Shown piece by piece: positions 34,232 to 43,461 of a DNA stretch of 64,000 nt. The stretch is from Alistipes sp. (lineage in GTDB: Bacteria; Bacteroidota; Bacteroidia; Bacteroidales; Rikenellaceae), in contig JAHHQM010000001.1 of assembly GCA_020026395.1 (NCBI GenBank), positions 310,001 to 374,000 of the forward strand, written 5' to 3'. How positions within the stretch are numbered: position 1 is the first letter of the stretch; each line of letters opens with the position of its first letter. A model generated the notes under the pieces. It was not told where the DNA came from. It worked only from the letters and a program-made list of their open reading frames with translations, and did not search any database. The position numbers and the translations under genes are program-made.

Positions 34232-37200
34232 TTACAAGCCCTTGCCGTGGCAGTTCTTGTACTTCTTGCCCGATCCGCAGGGGCAGGGGTCGTTACGACC
34301 GATCTTCTTCTCGACGTGGATCGGCATGGTCTTCTGACGCTCGGCGTGACCTGCATTGGCCGCAGCCTGCATTCTCGACAACTGCATCTTCTCGGCCTCC
34401 ATCTGACGCTGGCGAGCCTGTGCCTCCTGACGGCGTTTCACCTCGTCGGCATCCTGCTGCTGAACGGGAATGTATGCTTTGTTCAAGATGGCCAAAGCCT
34501 CGCGGTTCACCTTGATCAGCATCTTCGAGAACAGACCGAACGACTCGAACTTATAGATCAACAACGGGTCTTTCTGCTCGTAGGTGGCGTTCTGAACGCT
34601 CTGACGCAGGTCATCCATATCGCGCAGGTGCTCTCTCCAGGCATCGTCGATGGTCGTGAACATCACGATCTTCGAGAATACCTTATAGATCTCGGCACCG
34701 TCCGTATCCTTGCATTTCTGGAGCTGTACGGGAACATTGTAACCCATGTGACCGTCGGTCAGCGGGAAGTAGATGCTCGACTCCAGGTTGTCGGCCTTAT
34801 CCTCGTAGATCTTCTGCATAACGGGACGAACCAGATCGGCTACGGCTTTGGCGTGACGCTTGTAGGTGTCCTGAAGATCCTTGACGATCCACTCGGTCAG
34901 CTCCTCGGGTTTAGCCGACTTGTAAGCGGCCTCGTCGAACGAAGGCTCGACGGCAACCTGACGGATCAGCTCGACACGGAAGTCGGCGTACTCCACGTTG
35001 CTGTTCTCCTCGACGAAGTTGGCGGCGAAGTCGTACATGATGTTGTTCAGGTCGATCTCCAGACCCTCGCCATATAGGGCATGGCGACGGCGCGTGTAGA
35101 TCACCTCACGCTGCGAGTTCATCACGTCATCATACTCCAGCAGGCGCTTACGGATACCGAAGTTGTTCTCCTCGACCTTCTTTTGGGCACGCTCGATGGC
35201 ATTACCCATCATACCGGCCTGGATGGCAACGCCCTCCTCAAGACCCATACGGTCCATCATCTTGGCGATACGACCCGACCCGAACAAACGCAACAGGTCA
35301 TCCTCGAACGATACGAAGAACTGCGACGATCCGGGGTCACCCTGACGTCCGGCACGACCGCGCAACTGGCGATCGACACGACGGCTCTCGTGACGCTCCG
35401 TACCGATGATGGCCAGACCTCCGGCGGCTTTCACCTCGGGCGTCAGTTTAATATCGGTACCACGACCTGCCATGTTGGTGGCGATGGTCACCTGGCCTGC
35501 ACGACCTGCCTCGGCAACGATCTGTGCCTCCAGCTGGTGCTGCTTGGCGTTCAGGACGTTGTGCTGGATGCCGCGCAATTTCAACATCTTGCTCAATAAC
35601 TCGGAGATCTCGACCGAAGTCGTACCCACCAGTACGGGACGACCCTGTTTTACGAGGCGGACGATCTCTTCGATGACGGCGTTGTATTTTTCACGCTTGG
35701 TCTTGTAAACCAAGTCCTGACGATCTTCACGCAATACGGGACGGTTGGTCGGGATGACTACCACGTCGAGTTTGTAGATGTTCCAGAACTCCGATGCCTC
35801 GGTTTCGGCCGTACCGGTCATACCGCCCAACTTGTGGTACATACGGAAGTAATTCTGAAGGGTGATGGTGGCGAACGTCTGGGTTGCAGCCTCGACCTTC
35901 ACACCCTCCTTGGCCTCGATGGCCTGGTGTAGTCCGTCCGAGTAACGGCGTCCCTCGAGGATACGACCCGTCTGCTCGTCGACGATCTTCACCTTGTTGT
36001 CCATGACGACATATTCGACATCCTTCTCGAACATGGCGTAAGCCTTCAGCAACTGATTGACGGTGTGGACACGCTCCGATTTGATCGAGTAGTCGTTGAT
36101 CACCGCATCGCGTTTCTGGGCACGTTCCTCGTCCGACAACTCGGATTTTTCCAACTCGGCGATCTCGGCACCGATGTCGGGAAGTACGAAGAACTTATCC
36201 TCGTTGAAGTATTTCGAGAGGGCTTCGTGACCCTTATCGGTCAGCTCGACCGAATTGAGTTTCTCGTCGATGACGAAATACAGATCGTCCGTGATCTCCG
36301 GCATGCGGCGGTTGTTGTCCTGCATGTAGGTGTTTTCGGTCTTCTGCATCAGCGACTTAACACCTGTCTCCGACAGGAACTTGATCAGTGGCTTGTACTT
36401 GGGAAGACCCTTGTGGGCACGGAACAACTTGATACCTCCCTCTTCGGTTTTACCCTCGGAGATCAGCTGACGCGATTCGGACAGCAGGGAGGTAACGAGG
36501 TTCTTCTGCATATTATACAAGTGCTCGATCGAGGGGCGATACTCTTCGAAGAGCTGATCGTCGCCCTTGGGAACGGGACCCGAAATGATCAACGGCGTAC
36601 GGGCATCGTCGATCAACACGGAGTCGACCTCATCGACGATGGCATAGTGATGCTTGCGCTGTACAAGATCCTTCGGCGAGGAGCACATGTTGTCGCGCAG
36701 GTAGTCGAAACCGTACTCGTTGTTCGTACCGAAGGTAATATCGGCGTTGTAGGCGCGGCGACGTTCTTCGGAATTGGGACGCGTGTTGTCGATACAGGCA
36801 ACCGACAATCCGTGGAACTCGTACATCGGGCCCATCCACTCCGAGTCACGTTGTGCCAGGTAGTTGTTGACGGTGACGATGTGCACGCCTTTCTTTGCGA
36901 GTGCATTCAGGAACACAGGGAGGGTAGCCACCAGGGTCTTACCTTCACCGGTTGCCATCTCGGCGATCTTACCTTTGTGCAGTACCACACCACCGAACAA
37001 CTGAACATCGTAGTGAACCATATCCCACTTGATGTCGTTACCTCCGGCCGTCCAATGGTTGGCGTAGATGGCCTTGTCGCCCTCGATGCGGACGAAATCC
37101 TTGGTGGCTGCCAGCGTGCGGTCGAAGTCGTTGGCGGTAACCACCACCTCCTCGTTCTCGGCAAAACGGCGTGCCGTATCCTTCATGATGGCGAATGCCT

Positions 37201-37534
37201 CGGGAAGAATCTTATCGAGAATCTCCTCGATCTTGTCGTCGATTCGTTTGACCGTATCCTCAATGTCCTTCGAGATCTTCTCCTTCTCCGAAAGCGGCGT
37301 CTCGGCCTTCTCGAGGATCACTTTCTGCTCCACGATGTGGGCTTCGTCACCCGCGATGTAGTCGGCGATCTGCTTCTTGAGGGCTTCGCTGTGTGCACGC
37401 AACTCGTCGTTGGTCAGCGCAGAAATCGAGGGGTAAATCGCTTTGATTTTTTGTACGTAAGGTTCAATCTGCTTGCGGTCTTTGTCGGCCTTGGAACCGA
37501 AGACTGCCTTGATCAAACTTGCTAAGATATCCAT
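34232..37534 (-). CDS. secA: Preprotein translocase ATPase SecA
   Basis: Product of 1100 aa, longer than the 900-aa E. coli protein, as in other Bacteroidota. Nucleotide-binding domain 1 has MATGEGKTLVATLP (Walker A, about 190-203) and VDEVDSVLIDDARTPLIISG (DEAD-type box II). The preprotein cross-linking domain is followed by MAGRGTDIKL and QLRGRAGRQGDPG (domain 2), and the end is the zinc-binding tail NDPCPCGSGKKYKNCHGKG that contacts SecB/ribosome. It drives proteins through SecYEG. Own promoter at 37588-37617. Confidence 0.98.
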   Translation of the reverse strand: MDILASLIKAVFGSKADKDRKQIEPYVQKIKAIYPSISALTNDELRAHSEALKKQIADYIAGDEAHIVEQKVILEKAETPLSEKEKISKDIEDTVKRIDDKIEEILDKILPEAFAIMKDTARRFAENEEVVVTANDFDRTLAATKDFVRIEGDKAIYANHWTAGGNDIKWDMVHYDVQLFGGVVLHKGKIAEMATGEGKTLVATLPVFLNALAKKGVHIVTVNNYLAQRDSEWMGPMYEFHGLSVACIDNTRPNSEERRRAYNADITFGTNNEYGFDYLRDNMCSSPKDLVQRKHHYAIVDEVDSVLIDDARTPLIISGPVPKGDDQLFEEYRPSIEHLYNMQKNLVTSLLSESRQLISEGKTEEGGIKLFRAHKGLPKYKPLIKFLSETGVKSLMQKTENTYMQDNNRRMPEITDDLYFVIDEKLNSVELTDKGHEALSKYFNEDKFFVLPDIGAEIAELEKSELSDEERAQKRDAVINDYSIKSERVHTVNQLLKAYAMFEKDVEYVVMDNKVKIVDEQTGRILEGRRYSDGLHQAIEAKEGVKVEAATQTFATITLQNYFRMYHKLGGMTGTAETEASEFWNIYKLDVVVIPTNRPVLREDRQDLVYKTKREKYNAVIEEIVRLVKQGRPVLVGTTSVEISELLSKMLKLRGIQHNVLNAKQHQLEAQIVAEAGRAGQVTIATNMAGRGTDIKLTPEVKAAGGLAIIGTERHESRRVDRQLRGRAGRQGDPGSSQFFVSFEDDLLRLFGSGRIAKMMDRMGLEEGVAIQAGMMGNAIERAQKKVEENNFGIRKRLLEYDDVMNSQREVIYTRRRHALYGEGLEIDLNNIMYDFAANFVEENSNVEYADFRVELIRQVAVEPSFDEAAYKSAKPEELTEWIVKDLQDTYKRHAKAVADLVRPVMQKIYEDKADNLESSIYFPLTDGHMGYNVPVQLQKCKDTDGAEIYKVFSKIVMFTTIDDAWREHLRDMDDLRQSVQNATYEQKDPLLIYKFESFGLFSKMLIKVNREALAILNKAYIPVQQQDADEVKRRQEAQARQRQMEAEKMQLSRMQAAANAGHAERQKTMPIHVEKKIGRNDPCPCGSGKKYKNCHGKGL

Positions 37535-37587
37535 ATATATGCTTTTTTGTATTTTCTATAAAATTCCAAAACACGTGCTAAATCCTA

Positions 37588-37617
37588 CAAAAGTAATCAT
37601 TTTTTGCGATTTAGCAA
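37588..37617 (-). promoter_or_regulatory. Promoter of secA
   Basis: On the minus strand TTG (37615-37617), 19-nt spacer, TACTTTTG (37588-37595). It overlaps the 3' end of the DUF2851 gene, so secA can be uncoupled from the suf run upstream. Confidence 0.65.
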
Positions 37618-38570
37618 TCTTTCTCGATGCTTTTTAAGATTCGGCGACCCACGGGACACTCCTCGCAACGCTTCGCGGCGCAATATTGGGTCGCGAGTTG
37701 GAGCAGCGCCTGCGATTCGAACGAATTGCGAGCCCGGACTCCGCCCGCATTATACCAGGCGCGTATGTAGCGGTTATCCTCGGCGGGAATGTGTTCCAAA
37801 AGTTCCAATGCGCTGTCTCTCAGGTAGTCCTTGCTCATGTAACTGCCGTAGGCGAATTGAAGAATCGAAACCAGATTGATGCCGATGATGTCGGCCTTGA
37901 ATTTGCCGATGCGTTTGGGGCGTTCGTCGCTCGGGGAACCCGGCACGAAATGCGTCAGCCAATAGTCGGGCGCATCGATGCAGAACAGATTGCGCACATC
38001 CTCTTCGTTGCGGCAGCGCATGATGCGGTCGAACATAAATTCGTCCTGACGGAAGAATTCGGCGGCTTCGGCCAGACGCAGCACGGGATGATTGGCGGGA
38101 CGGATGGTCGCAAGATTCCATTTGTCGGGGCGCAGCGGGGTGATTTCGTATTTGGCCGAGAGGTGCTCGAACGTGCGGCGAAGACGCATCGTATGGTCGT
38201 CGTCTTCGTAATTATCCAAAAGACCCGATGCGCCCAGCAGCATCGCTTCGGCGGCAAGGGGCGTGGTGCGTTCGCGCAGAATGATTTTATAAGGTACGCG
38301 ACGAGCCAGTTCAAGGTAGGTCTGCTGGTTGCTGCTGTCGCCCAAGGTGCGGAAGTAAAGCAGGTAGAAGGTCTGATTCCAATTCTCGGTCGATTCCTTG
38401 TAAAGCTCCTCGACCATGCGGATTTTGCGTTGCAGGCGATCGAAAATCAGATTCAGATAAAGATCGTAGCGGTGCAGTGACCCGAGCGAATAGAGATAAC
38501 CGCTGCAAGCGAGGTTCGAAGCCCCTGCCTGCAGGCGGTTGATCATTCTTCGTCGGCGTTCCGGATCCAT
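37611..38570 (-). CDS. DUF2851 family protein, short form
   Basis: Product of 319 aa. It matches the middle and C-terminal parts of DUF2851 proteins (RRVPYKIILRERTTPLAAEAMLLGASGLL; RPANHPVLRLAEAAEFF; KIGKFKADIIGINLVSILQFAYG; cysteine-rich end QYCAAKRCEECPVGRRIL). Members I know of are about 400-430 aa with an N-terminal segment that is missing here; only 14 nt separate the ATG from the preceding gene, so there is no room for it. Function of the family is unknown. The C-x(4)-C-x(2)-C cluster at the end could bind metal. Co-oriented with the sufT/sufE genes. Confidence 0.75.
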   Translation of the reverse strand: MDPERRRRMINRLQAGASNLACSGYLYSLGSLHRYDLYLNLIFDRLQRKIRMVEELYKESTENWNQTFYLLYFRTLGDSSNQQTYLELARRVPYKIILRERTTPLAAEAMLLGASGLLDNYEDDDHTMRLRRTFEHLSAKYEITPLRPDKWNLATIRPANHPVLRLAEAAEFFRQDEFMFDRIMRCRNEEDVRNLFCIDAPDYWLTHFVPGSPSDERPKRIGKFKADIIGINLVSILQFAYGSYMSKDYLRDSALELLEHIPAEDNRYIRAWYNAGGVRARNSFESQALLQLATQYCAAKRCEECPVGRRILKSIEKDC

Positions 38571-38584
38571 CTTTCGGGGTGTGT

Positions 38585-38905
38585 TTAGAGCATATTGAGC
38601 TCGATGAGTGCCTCTTCCGACATCATGCTCTTATCCCACACGGGATCGAACGTCAGAATCACATTGACCGATTTTACACCCTTCACCTTGCCCACCTGGA
38701 TGTTGACGTCTTCGACCAGCATATCGGCCATCGGGCAGTTGGGGGCGGTCAGCGTCATACGGATGTTGGCCACCTGATCGGGTGTGTAGTCGATCTCGTA
38801 GATCAATCCCAAGTCGTATATGTTTACGGGAATTTCGGGATCGTATATATTCTTGAGAGTCAGGATAATGTCCTGCTCAACTTTTAATATTTCCTGAGGT
38901 GCCAT
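38585..38905 (-). CDS. sufT: SUF-system iron-sulfur assembly protein SufT (DUF59/MIP18)
   Basis: Product of 106 aa. DUF59 motifs: IYDPEIPVNIYDLGLIYEI, MTLTAPNCPMADML (with the conserved cysteine) and VILTFDPVWDKSMMSEEA. SufT-type proteins help mature Fe-S proteins in the cytosol. It lies 26 nt after sufE, supporting an Fe-S assembly unit although sufBCDS are not in the window. Confidence 0.92.
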   Translation of the reverse strand: MAPQEILKVEQDIILTLKNIYDPEIPVNIYDLGLIYEIDYTPDQVANIRMTLTAPNCPMADMLVEDVNIQVGKVKGVKSVNVILTFDPVWDKSMMSEEALIELNML

Positions 38906-38931
38906 TTCTTTTGTGTGTTTTATGTGTCGTG

Positions 38932-39348
38932 TTATTCCGTCTTGCCGGAGAATGCTACGGCGTAAAGCTTCATCTGCTTGACCATTGCGGCAAGACCGTT
39001 CGAACGGGTCGGCGACAGATTGGCACTCAGTCCGATGGCATCAATGAAGTAGAGATTCAGGTCGATGATCTCCTGCGGGGTGCGGTTGTCCATCACGCGG
39101 ATCAGCAGGGCGATGATGCCCTTGGTGATGATGGCGTCGCTGTCGGCCGTATAGCGGATCTTGTCGCCCTCCATGCGGGCATCAATCCAGACGCTCGACT
39201 GGCATCCGTGAATCTTATAGGAATCGGTGCGGTGTTCGGGCGCAATTGCGGGAAGGCTGTCCGAGAGTTCGATCAAATAATCGTATTTGTCCAACCAGTC
39301 GTCAAACACCGAAAACTCTTCGATGATTTCATCTTGTATTTCGTCCAT
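38932..39348 (-). CDS. sufE: Cysteine desulfuration protein SufE
   Basis: Product of 138 aa. SufE accepts persulfide sulfur from SufS on the cysteine in HGCQSSVWIDA (about residue 50); the rest (ITKGIIALLIRVMDNRTPQEI, LSPTRSNGLAAMVKQM) is as in the family. Cytosolic. Downstream of the PafA-like gene by 25 nt and upstream of sufT, probably one transcript from 41939. Confidence 0.95.
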   Translation of the reverse strand: MDEIQDEIIEEFSVFDDWLDKYDYLIELSDSLPAIAPEHRTDSYKIHGCQSSVWIDARMEGDKIRYTADSDAIITKGIIALLIRVMDNRTPQEIIDLNLYFIDAIGLSANLSPTRSNGLAAMVKQMKLYAVAFSGKTE

Positions 39349-39373
39349 ATCTGTGTGTAAATTAAAGAGTTCG

Positions 39374-40945
39374 TTAATAATTGATCAATTCGTCGAGGAT
39401 CGAGCCTTCCGATGCGGCGGGTTCCGTGATGCCCAGGATATGAGCCAGGGTCGGGGCCACCGAAGTCTGATCGACGGGGCGGTTTACGTGGGTGCGGGGC
39501 AGGTTTTCGCCGTAGAAAATCAGAGGCACCTGTGTGTCGTAGCCGTACATCGAACCCGACGACGAAACGCAACGGTACTGTTCTTCGATCCATTCGGGCA
39601 GCAGGTTGATCACCACATCACCCGAACGGCGCGGATAGTAGCTGTTCTGCATCTTTTGGGCATAACCGCTGCCGAAGTAGCTGTTGCGCATGGCCGAGGC
39701 CGACAGCGCGTGCGAAATGCCGCTGAACTGCATGGCGAAGGTTACGACCTCGTTTTGTACCTGTGCAAGGCTTATGCCGCGCTGGTAGATCAGGTTGTGG
39801 TTGAGCCACAGGTTTTTGTTGTCGTAGGCAACGACCCAGTTGCCCGAGCCGTAACGCACGTTCAGGAATCCGTTTACGATGACCTCGAACTGACGCGAAT
39901 TGAAGCGGTGTTTGTCCGCTCCGGCCACATCGTACGAGGGGCTGGTGCCGTGTGCCGAGGTGAAGACGATGACGGTCTCCTTGGCGTAGGGTTGCAGGGC
40001 GATGAATTGCAGAAAATCGGCCAGCTCGTAATCGAGGCGGTAGTACATATCCTCGACCTCGACCGATTCGGGGCCGTAGGCTTCGGTGATGTAACGCGAC
40101 GGATCGAGGCAGATGTTCAGCACGTCGGGCGTCTTGTCGCTGCCCATTTCGTACTGGATGATCGCCTGCTTGGCAAAGCCGAACAGTGTCTCGTTGCCTG
40201 CGGGCGTGTAGCGCAATTTCTCGGCATCGGAATGCAACATGAGGCGCGACTGACCCTTGATCTCGACACGGTCACGGCGACGGGTGGTGTTCTCGGTCTG
40301 CGTGATGTCGAAGGCGCGTTTATTGAGGTATTTCTTGTAATCGAGACGTGTGTTCCAACGGTCGTAGATGAGCGACTGCGGGATTTTCTCCTTGTTGTTC
40401 TGCATGACCCAGCGGGGCAGTGAATGACCGATGTGCGATTTGTGTGCCCACTTGCAATCGTTGTCAAGCCAGTAGACCTCGCCACCGCGGTCACCCGAAG
40501 TGATGAAGGCCGACGAAGCATCGCACGCCACGGTGATCACTTTCGACGTGGGCGATTGGCGCAGAACGGTCTCCGAAAGGGTCGGGGCAATGATGTGGTC
40601 GGTTGCGGGTTCTTTTTCGTCGATGAGCGTAACCACTTCGTTAGTGATGTAATCGACCCAGTGATTGCCGATGATGCCGTGGGTCGAGGGCATGGCGCCC
40701 GTCGAAAGCGTGGCAAGCGATACGGCGGAGGTCGTTTGCAGGTAGTTGTAACGGCTGTTGGTGTAGTAGATGCCGTCGAGCATCATGCGCCTTAAGCCGT
40801 TCATCTGGAAATTCGCCTTATAGCGCGAGAGATCCTCCGCACGCATCGAGCCTGCGACGATGTTGATCACCAGGCGCGGCGTCTCGGCACGAAGTCCCGT
40901 AAAGCTTAAAAGAGCGAAGAAAAGGATGATATATTTTGTTCTCAT
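39374..40945 (-). CDS. PafA-like alkaline phosphatase homologue with a degenerate active site
   Basis: Product of 523 aa with signal peptide MRTKYIILFFALLSFTGLRA. The fold of PafA-type monoesterases is clear (STHGIIGNHWVD; YGPESVEVEDMYYRLDYELADFL; YDTQVPLIFYGENL; end with TSVAPTLAHILGI). By my alignment with Elizabethkingia PafA the metal ligands are replaced: the Asp of VVDQMR is Gly (VAGSMR), Asp and His of STDYxGH are Arg and Glu (PSRYITE), the Asp of SADHG is Ala (TSAHG, His kept), and the last His is Ser. The Lys and Arg of KDR are Cys and Ala (CDA). The frame is intact over the full length, so this looks like a maintained periplasmic pseudo-enzyme. Confidence 0.8.
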   Translation of the reverse strand: MRTKYIILFFALLSFTGLRAETPRLVINIVAGSMRAEDLSRYKANFQMNGLRRMMLDGIYYTNSRYNYLQTTSAVSLATLSTGAMPSTHGIIGNHWVDYITNEVVTLIDEKEPATDHIIAPTLSETVLRQSPTSKVITVACDASSAFITSGDRGGEVYWLDNDCKWAHKSHIGHSLPRWVMQNNKEKIPQSLIYDRWNTRLDYKKYLNKRAFDITQTENTTRRRDRVEIKGQSRLMLHSDAEKLRYTPAGNETLFGFAKQAIIQYEMGSDKTPDVLNICLDPSRYITEAYGPESVEVEDMYYRLDYELADFLQFIALQPYAKETVIVFTSAHGTSPSYDVAGADKHRFNSRQFEVIVNGFLNVRYGSGNWVVAYDNKNLWLNHNLIYQRGISLAQVQNEVVTFAMQFSGISHALSASAMRNSYFGSGYAQKMQNSYYPRRSGDVVINLLPEWIEEQYRCVSSSGSMYGYDTQVPLIFYGENLPRTHVNRPVDQTSVAPTLAHILGITEPAASEGSILDELINY

Positions 40946-40973
40946 AAATCGGGTTCTCTAAATCTCGACAAAT

Positions 40974-41939
40974 TTACAAATTTATTTCGAGAGATTTAAG
41001 AAATGCGGCTCTTTCTCTTTCGAAATTAATCTCTTTGAGGCGGTCGATTTCGTCAAGGGCGCGGCGCACCATCTTTTGGTACTCTTCGGCGTGCGGGTTT
41101 CGGGGACGGTGTGCGGCCATGCGAAGGACGGCCTCGATTTGAGGAATCAGTTCCCGGGTGTGGTCGTCTAAAACGGCCTCGGAGAACAACTCCCAAATGT
41201 AGGCTACGGCCTGTGTGGAGGGGTGCACCAGATCGTCGGCGTAGTAGCGGTAGTCGCGAAGATCGTCGATCAGCGCCTCGTATGAGGGGAAATAATCCAC
41301 CTCGGGGAAGCGTTCGCAAAGAATTTCGGCGGCAAGGCGCAGGGTCGATTTCGAGACATTGTTGCCCGAAAGTCCGTCCCCGATATGGCGCACGGGACTG
41401 ACCGTAAGGATGATATGTTTTCCTTGTAACTCATTTTGGATCAGCGCGGTGTAATCCTCGACAATCTCCTCGACCGACAGGCGGTGGCGCGTAAATTCGC
41501 GGGCGGGTTGGCGGTGGCAGTTGGCAACGATGTGCCCGTCGCGTTCGTAGACCCATGACGTGCCCCAGGTAATCAGTAGGGTGTTGCTCACGGAAAGAGC
41601 TTCGGCGGCTCGGTCTCGGGCGGCATTCATCGCAAGGAGTGCCTCCTCGGGTGAAAGACGCGAGAAATCGCCGTGAAACGCATAGTGAAACCACAGGTCG
41701 TGGTCGGAGTGCAGCTCCTTGCGCGTAACTTCCTTATGAAGGGCGTAGGTGCGGACGGATTCCGAGATGGACGACGGGTTGAACAGGATGCCCGTGGGGT
41801 TGGCGGTGATGTGGAATTTCAGCTGCTCCATGCGGGCGGCGATGTGTTCCGTAAAGCACGATCCGAGTGCCAAAATGCGGTCGGAATAGCCGATTTTGCG
41901 GGTGAAGGGATTTATTTTTAGTTCGGTGCGAAATTTCAT
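40974..41939 (-). CDS. GSCFA domain-containing protein
   Basis: Product of 321 aa from ATG 41939; the open frame upstream has no support. The name-giving motif is present as LALGSCFTEHIAARM (about 23-37), a GDSL-like nucleophile loop, with TWGTSWVYER, ILTVSPVRHIGDGL and DLVHPSTQAVAYIWE (catalytic Asp-x-x-His like SGNH hydrolases). The family is assigned to SGNH-like esterases, often envelope-related; there is no signal peptide here. First gene of the five-gene run to 37611. Confidence 0.88.
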   Translation of the reverse strand: MKFRTELKINPFTRKIGYSDRILALGSCFTEHIAARMEQLKFHITANPTGILFNPSSISESVRTYALHKEVTRKELHSDHDLWFHYAFHGDFSRLSPEEALLAMNAARDRAAEALSVSNTLLITWGTSWVYERDGHIVANCHRQPAREFTRHRLSVEEIVEDYTALIQNELQGKHIILTVSPVRHIGDGLSGNNVSKSTLRLAAEILCERFPEVDYFPSYEALIDDLRDYRYYADDLVHPSTQAVAYIWELFSEAVLDDHTRELIPQIEAVLRMAAHRPRNPHAEEYQKMVRRALDEIDRLKEINFERERAAFLKSLEINL

Positions 41940-41964
41940 GTCACAAAAATAGAGATTTCTTTTG

Positions 41965-41972
41965 TATATTTG
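41965..41972 (+). promoter_or_regulatory. -7 element of ispE
   Basis: TATATTTG, perfect TAnnTTTG, 43 nt before the ispE ATG; lies between the divergent GSCFA and ispE genes. Confidence 0.45.
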
Positions 41973-42015
41973 TAATCGGAACTTGAAAACTCGTTTCTTA
42001 AAGACGGAAAAAGTT

Positions 42016-42828
42016 ATGATTCTGAAGGCAAACTGCAAGATAAATTTCGGGTTGGATGTCCTGAGACGCCGACCGGACGGATACCACGATTTGGAGACGG
42101 TCATGTTCCCCGTTTTGGGGCTTTACGATGTCGTAGAGGTCGAACGGACGGGCGCGACGGGTGCCGAATTTGTGTCGGAGGGTCTGGTGGTCGATTGCCC
42201 CGCGGAGGACAACATCTGTCTTAAGGCATTCCGATTGATGCACGACCGATACGGCGTGGACGGGGTGCGGATCCGTTTGGACAAACGGGTACCTTTTGGT
42301 GCGGGATTGGGCGGAGGATCGTCCGATGGCACGATGGTGCTGGTGGCCTTGAATCAGATCTTTTCGCTCGGCCTTTCGGAGGCGGAATTGATCGACCGTG
42401 CTGCCGAATTGGGGAGTGACACGGCATTTTTTGTACGCAACACACCTCAATTATGCAAGGGGCGCGGGGAGCAGATGACGCCCGTGGAGTTGAAGCTTGA
42501 GGGGATGATTCTTGTGGTGGTGAAACCCGATGAGGGGGTATCGACCCGCGAGGCCTATTCGGGGGTTGTGCCGCATGTACCCGAAGTGAGTCTGGAGGAG
42601 CGTCTGAAGTTGCCGTTGGAGCAGTGGCAGGGGGTGGTGACGAACGATTTCGAGAAGCACATCCTCCTGGCGCATCCTTCGATTCGGGAGGCCAAGGAGC
42701 AGTTGCTGACGGCGGGGGCGGTTTATGCCTCGATGTCGGGCAGCGGTTCGGCCGTGTTCGGATTGTTCCGTGGTGATGCGGACGAAGGGACGCTCCGAGC
42801 GATTTCGCCCTATGTGTTCCGTCTGTAA
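42016..42828 (+). CDS. ispE: 4-diphosphocytidyl-2-C-methyl-D-erythritol kinase
   Basis: Product of 270 aa; start MILKANCKINFGLDVLRRRPDGYHDLETVM is the typical IspE beginning (A-K-I-N-x-x-L and RPDGYH). GHMP ATP loop VPFGAGLGGGSSDGT (about 95-109), IGSDTAFF-type motif LGSDTAFFV, C-terminal YASMSGSGSAVFGLF. It phosphorylates CDP-ME in the MEP isoprenoid pathway. Alone on its transcript with terminator after it. Confidence 0.96.
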   Translation: MILKANCKINFGLDVLRRRPDGYHDLETVMFPVLGLYDVVEVERTGATGAEFVSEGLVVDCPAEDNICLKAFRLMHDRYGVDGVRIRLDKRVPFGAGLGGGSSDGTMVLVALNQIFSLGLSEAELIDRAAELGSDTAFFVRNTPQLCKGRGEQMTPVELKLEGMILVVVKPDEGVSTREAYSGVVPHVPEVSLEERLKLPLEQWQGVVTNDFEKHILLAHPSIREAKEQLLTAGAVYASMSGSGSAVFGLFRGDADEGTLRAISPYVFRL

Positions 42829-42833
42829 AAAAT

Positions 42834-42868
42834 AAAAAGCCGTTGGTCGAAAAGATCAACGGCTTTTT
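42834..42868. terminator. Bidirectional terminator between ispE and rpiB
   Basis: AAAAAGCCGTTGGTC pairs with GATCAACGGCTTTTT around GAAAA; T-run on both strands. Confidence 0.85.
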
Positions 42869-42885
42869 TTGTGGGTCGTGGTAAA

Positions 42886-43323
42886 TTACTTGCTCAACGC
42901 GATCTTGGTCACACGGCGTTCGTGGCGACCACCCTCAAACGGGGTCTCCAGGAATTTGTCGAGCATGGCAACGGCCTCGTCGTTCGAAATGAAACGGGCG
43001 GGGAACACGATGACGTTGGCGTTGTTGTGCTGACGGATCAGTGTAGCCACATCGGTATTCCAGCAAAGACCGGCACGTACCTTCTGGTGCTTGTTGACGG
43101 TCATCGACATGCCTTCGCCCGAACCGCACAGACCGACACCGATTTCCAGTTCTCCGTTGTCGATGGCCTCACCCAGCTGATGGCCGAAGTCGGGATAATC
43201 GACGCTCTCGGGAGAGTCGCATCCGAAATCAATCACCTCAAAGCCTTTGGATGCCAGATAGCCGACCAGAAATTCTTTCATCTCGTAGCCTGCATGGTCG
43301 CAAGCGATACCTATTTTTTTCAT
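42886..43323 (-). CDS. rpiB: Ribose-5-phosphate isomerase B
   Basis: Product of 145 aa, the usual RpiB/LacA/LacB size. Motifs IACDHAGYEMKE (substrate Asp-His), GVGLCGSGEGMSMTVNKH (active-site Cys and anion hole) and NANVIVFPARFIS. It interconverts ribose-5-P and ribulose-5-P in the non-oxidative pentose phosphate pathway. Confidence 0.95.
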   Translation of the reverse strand: MKKIGIACDHAGYEMKEFLVGYLASKGFEVIDFGCDSPESVDYPDFGHQLGEAIDNGELEIGVGLCGSGEGMSMTVNKHQKVRAGLCWNTDVATLIRQHNNANVIVFPARFISNDEAVAMLDKFLETPFEGGRHERRVTKIALSK

Positions 43324-43403
43324 TTTTAAGGATGTTATTTGTTGGTTTATTCTACAAAAATAAGAATTTTTCTCAAATGCGGGTGCGATTTGCCCGAAAA
43401 AAT

Positions 43404-43438
43404 AAAAGACCGATCAGAAATTTTCCGATCGGTCTTTT
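43404..43438 (-). terminator. Terminator of typA
   Basis: AAAAGACCGATC pairs with GATCGGTCTTTT, loop of 11 nt; it lies between the typA stop and the rpiB start, T-run on both strands. Confidence 0.8.
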
Positions 43439-43461
43439 TATGTGTCATTCGGTTGCCCGAA

